A model generated the notes under the pieces. That model saw nothing but the letters and a program-made list of their open reading frames with translations. It was not told the origin of the DNA and did no database searches. 64,000 nucleotides of DNA, taken from positions 1,550,001 to 1,614,000 of the forward strand of contig CP060220.1 in assembly GCA_023898385.1 (NCBI GenBank), in the 5' to 3' direction. How positions within the stretch are numbered: the first letter of the stretch is position 1; every line of letters starts with the position of its first letter. This DNA is from Pseudobdellovibrionaceae bacterium. Lineage in GTDB: Bacteria; Bdellovibrionota; Bdellovibrionia; Bdellovibrionales; UBA1609. A program made the position numbers and the translations under genes. This document shows, piece by piece, positions 61,897 to 64,000 of the stretch.

Positions 61897-62676
61897 TCAG
61901 CTATCCCATTTGATCTTCGGAAACATTTTTTTTGCATTAGCCTTTGTCTGAGCGGCCAACTCCGCCATTGTCACGCCCTTAATCTCTGCGACCTTCTCTG
62001 CCACATGCACCACATACTCTGGGCTGTTTTTTTTGCCACGAAAGGGCACGGGTGTCAAAAATGGAGCGTCAGTTTCTACATGCAATCGATCTAGCGGCAC
62101 CGACTTCACAACTTTGCGCAATTCGTCTGCATTTTTAAAAGTGACAATTCCAGAAAACGAAATATCAAACCCCAGGGAAAGAGCGTGATCCGCCAGCCAC
62201 TGGGTGCCGGTAAAACAATGAATCAGACCGCTCACCTGACCTGCAAAGGGTTTCAAAATATCTATGGTATCAGGCTCCGCGTCCCGAGTGTGTATCTCCA
62301 CCGGCAGCCCAAACTCTCTCGCTAACTCTAGCTGTCGACGAAAAATTTGCTTTTGCTGATCGCGCGGAGAGTGATCGTAATAATAATCCAACCCGATTTC
62401 GGCCACGGCCACCACTTCTGGGTCATTCAAATGGCTTCGCATAAATGTCTCGACGGCATCGGTATAGTCAGCCGCATCGTGGGGATGCACACCGAGAGTG
62501 CAGTAAACATGGGGTTGAAGTTTTTTTGCTAGCTCCACAACCACAGGATGGTCGTCTGCACAGGTGCCAATTGTCACCACACGTTCCACACCACTGGCCA
62601 AACATGCCTGCAGCGTTTCTTCAGGCGGGGCCTCTAGCATATTCAAGTGGGCATGCACATCAATCCACTGATTCAA
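61897..62676 (-). CDS. tatD: TatD-family metal-dependent deoxyribonuclease
   Basis: Metal ligands appear in DVHAHLNML at the N-terminus, EIGLDYYYDHSPRDQQKQIF near residue 93, VEIHTRDAEPD, LIHCFTGT and HVETDAPFLTP near residue 200. The length of 259 residues is typical. TatD proteins have 3'-5' DNase activity in DNA repair or degradation. The TTG start overlaps the holB stop (TTGA), and tmk-holB-tatD is a common gene order. Confidence 0.92.
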   Translation of the reverse strand: MNQWIDVHAHLNMLEAPPEETLQACLASGVERVVTIGTCADDHPVVVELAKKLQPHVYCTLGVHPHDAADYTDAVETFMRSHLNDPEVVAVAEIGLDYYYDHSPRDQQKQIFRRQLELAREFGLPVEIHTRDAEPDTIDILKPFAGQVSGLIHCFTGTQWLADHALSLGFDISFSGIVTFKNADELRKVVKSVPLDRLHVETDAPFLTPVPFRGKKNSPEYVVHVAEKVAEIKGVTMAELAAQTKANAKKMFPKIKWDS

Positions 62677-63617
62677 TTTGCCGTTCCTTCTAGTTGAATA
62701 AAAAAGTCTTCAAAAGCCAAGCTGCGCTCGGCATTAGACAAAATACTCTTTTCTAAATCGAGCACCAACTGCCCCACCCAGCCCACTCGACCATCAAGAG
62801 CTTCACCCAATTCACGAATAAGACCCAAATGATCACCATGGATAAAACCGCTTTGACCTTTTTTCATAAAATGCACATCTCGAATCAATTGCTGCCATAG
62901 TCGTGTCAGCATCAATGTTTTTTCTTTATCTTTCAGAGGATCATTCAATGCATTTACCACACTGTGGTTTCGCTGCACCAACCACTGACGCCAAACACCC
63001 AATGCCTGGTCTCTAAATTCAGTCATCTGCTCCAACTGCATAGCCACATCCGCCCGACCCTGGGCGGCTTCAATGATCCAGTCATCCGCTGATGAAACTC
63101 TTCTCAGCTGTGATGTGGACAAGGCCCCAAAGCGCAATACCTGGGAGCGGGATCGAATGGTTGGAAGTATTCCTGACACGCTGTTGGCGATTAAAATGAA
63201 ATAAGTGTCTTCAGGCGGTTCTTCAAGAGATTTTAACAGCGAGTTGGCAGCCTGCGGGTTCATCAAATCGGCTCGATCGATAATCACCACGCGAGCCTGC
63301 CCCAAGCCGCGAACAGAAATAAAGCGAATGATCTGACGGGCTTGCTCCATTTTTATTTGTAGGCCCTCAGGCTCAACATACAAAACACTCTCGCTTTGAT
63401 TTTGTTCGATCCGCCGGCAGCTCGCACACTGACCACAACCCAAAGGGTTCTCTGTACAGATCAATGCCTGTGCCACGCCTTGGGCACATAGTTTTTTTCC
63501 AACACCTGATGGCCCCACAAATAACAACGTCATGGCAAGCCGCTGCCGCTTCAACGCACTTTCTAACTGCGCCACTTGTTTGTCGTGTCCTACTAACCGA
63601 TCTAAACAACGAGCCAC
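62673..63617 (-). CDS. holB: DNA polymerase III subunit delta'
   Basis: The AAA+ clamp-loader fold is seen in LLFVGPSGVGKKLCAQGVAQ near residue 31 (Walker A). A zinc module CGQCASCRRIEQNQ lies near residue 60. RVVIIDRADLMNPQAANSLL holds Walker B, then KSLEEPPEDTYFILIAN and IRSRSQVLRF. The length of 314 residues is normal. The start is GTG at 63617, overlapping the tmk end by 16 bases. Confidence 0.92.
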   Translation of the reverse strand: MARCLDRLVGHDKQVAQLESALKRQRLAMTLLFVGPSGVGKKLCAQGVAQALICTENPLGCGQCASCRRIEQNQSESVLYVEPEGLQIKMEQARQIIRFISVRGLGQARVVIIDRADLMNPQAANSLLKSLEEPPEDTYFILIANSVSGILPTIRSRSQVLRFGALSTSQLRRVSSADDWIIEAAQGRADVAMQLEQMTEFRDQALGVWRQWLVQRNHSVVNALNDPLKDKEKTLMLTRLWQQLIRDVHFMKKGQSGFIHGDHLGLIRELGEALDGRVGWVGQLVLDLEKSILSNAERSLAFEDFFIQLEGTAN

Positions 63618-64000
63618 TTTCGCCTCTTTAACTCACTCAGCAGCTCCTGCAACAGCTCCTCTGGCGATTGCGTTGCTGAAAGCACAAACCACCTATCCGG
63701 TGTCTTTTGTGCCTGCTGTATATAACTCATTCTCACTCTCTCATGAAAGTCTTTTGCCTCTTGTTCAAAACGATCCGGGCTGTCGCCTTGAATGCTTTCG
63801 CGCATTCGCATTCGCTGGGCAGAATCCTCTACCGAAAGATCCAATAACACAAAAAGATCGGGCTTCAGCCCCCCGGTGGCATAATCATTGAGTTGATCAA
63901 TGGAATCAATGTTCAGCTGCCGCCCACCAGACTGAAACGCCACCGTGCTGGCCGTAAAGCGATCACACAACACCCACTGTCCCTTTTCCAAAGCCGGCGC
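63602..64000 (-). CDS. tmk: Thymidylate kinase, C-terminal part (cut by window end)
   Basis: The frame is open to the last base. Visible parts are WVLCDRFTASTVAFQSGGR (the DR[FY]xxS motif) and GGLKPDLFVLLDLSVEDSAQ, then the lid region RMRMRESIQGDSPDRFE. The P-loop half lies outside the window. The enzyme phosphorylates dTMP. It heads the tmk-holB-tatD-gap-pgk run. Confidence 0.92.
   Translation of the reverse strand, partial: APALEKGQWVLCDRFTASTVAFQSGGRQLNIDSIDQLNDYATGGLKPDLFVLLDLSVEDSAQRMRMRESIQGDSPDRFEQEAKDFHERVRMSYIQQAQKTPDRWFVLSATQSPEELLQELLSELKRRKWLVV

Overview
This 64 kb window looks like chromosome from a Gram-negative, flagellated, probably predatory bacterium of the Bdellovibrionota. 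That placement is an inference from gene content: many secreted proteins and lipoproteins (one lipobox reads FQNCG), a lipoprotein subtilase, a paired M16 peptidase set, an L,D-transpeptidase, FliL, a rhomboid protease and short beta-barrel proteins. No 16S gene lies in the window. Nearly all of it is coding, at moderate GC. Most genes are ordinary housekeeping genes; accessory material sits in four patches.

Layout. 1-4932 is a tight chorismate operon (tyrA cut by the window edge, aroF-type DAHP synthase, aroB, aroA, aroC). 5-19.5 kb holds secreted proteins: a clan GH-A glycosidase, lipoproteins, a five-ORF run of exported proteins that includes a broken C1 peptidase and a Ser/Gly-rich protein that may be a pore former, and one tRNA with anticodon CAT. 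19.6-22.8 kb has pyrC and small exported proteins. 22967-27366 is a cassette bounded by two 436-bp direct repeats (about 95% identical by eye). It carries a DUF4143-type ATPase, a 503-residue lipoprotein built like a polymorphic toxin (pre-toxin TG-like segment plus C-terminal toxin-like module) and an overlapping putative immunity gene. This is the most striking system in the window.

27.4-37.5 kb has rsmB, nrdR, nusB, ppsR, a LysR regulator, a subtilase and a GltP-type transporter. 37.5-39.1 kb is a RAYT transposase between two oppositely oriented clusters of REP palindromes. 39-49.5 kb has the M16 pair, fliL, an L,D-transpeptidase, a rhomboid protease, mce, a HIT protein, sppA, rpsA with a strong terminator, and cmk. 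49.5-50.5 kb is gene debris. 51-56.7 kb has hisC, a shortened hydantoinase A/B-like pair and a threonine dehydratase. 56.7-58.6 kb is rich in structure: a perfect 52-bp inverted repeat at the tpiA stop, a likely small RNA with its own promoter and terminator, and 75-bp tandem repeats next to an inverted copy. The end holds pgk, gap, tatD, holB and the truncated tmk.

Gene calls come from motif recognition by eye; no database search was run.
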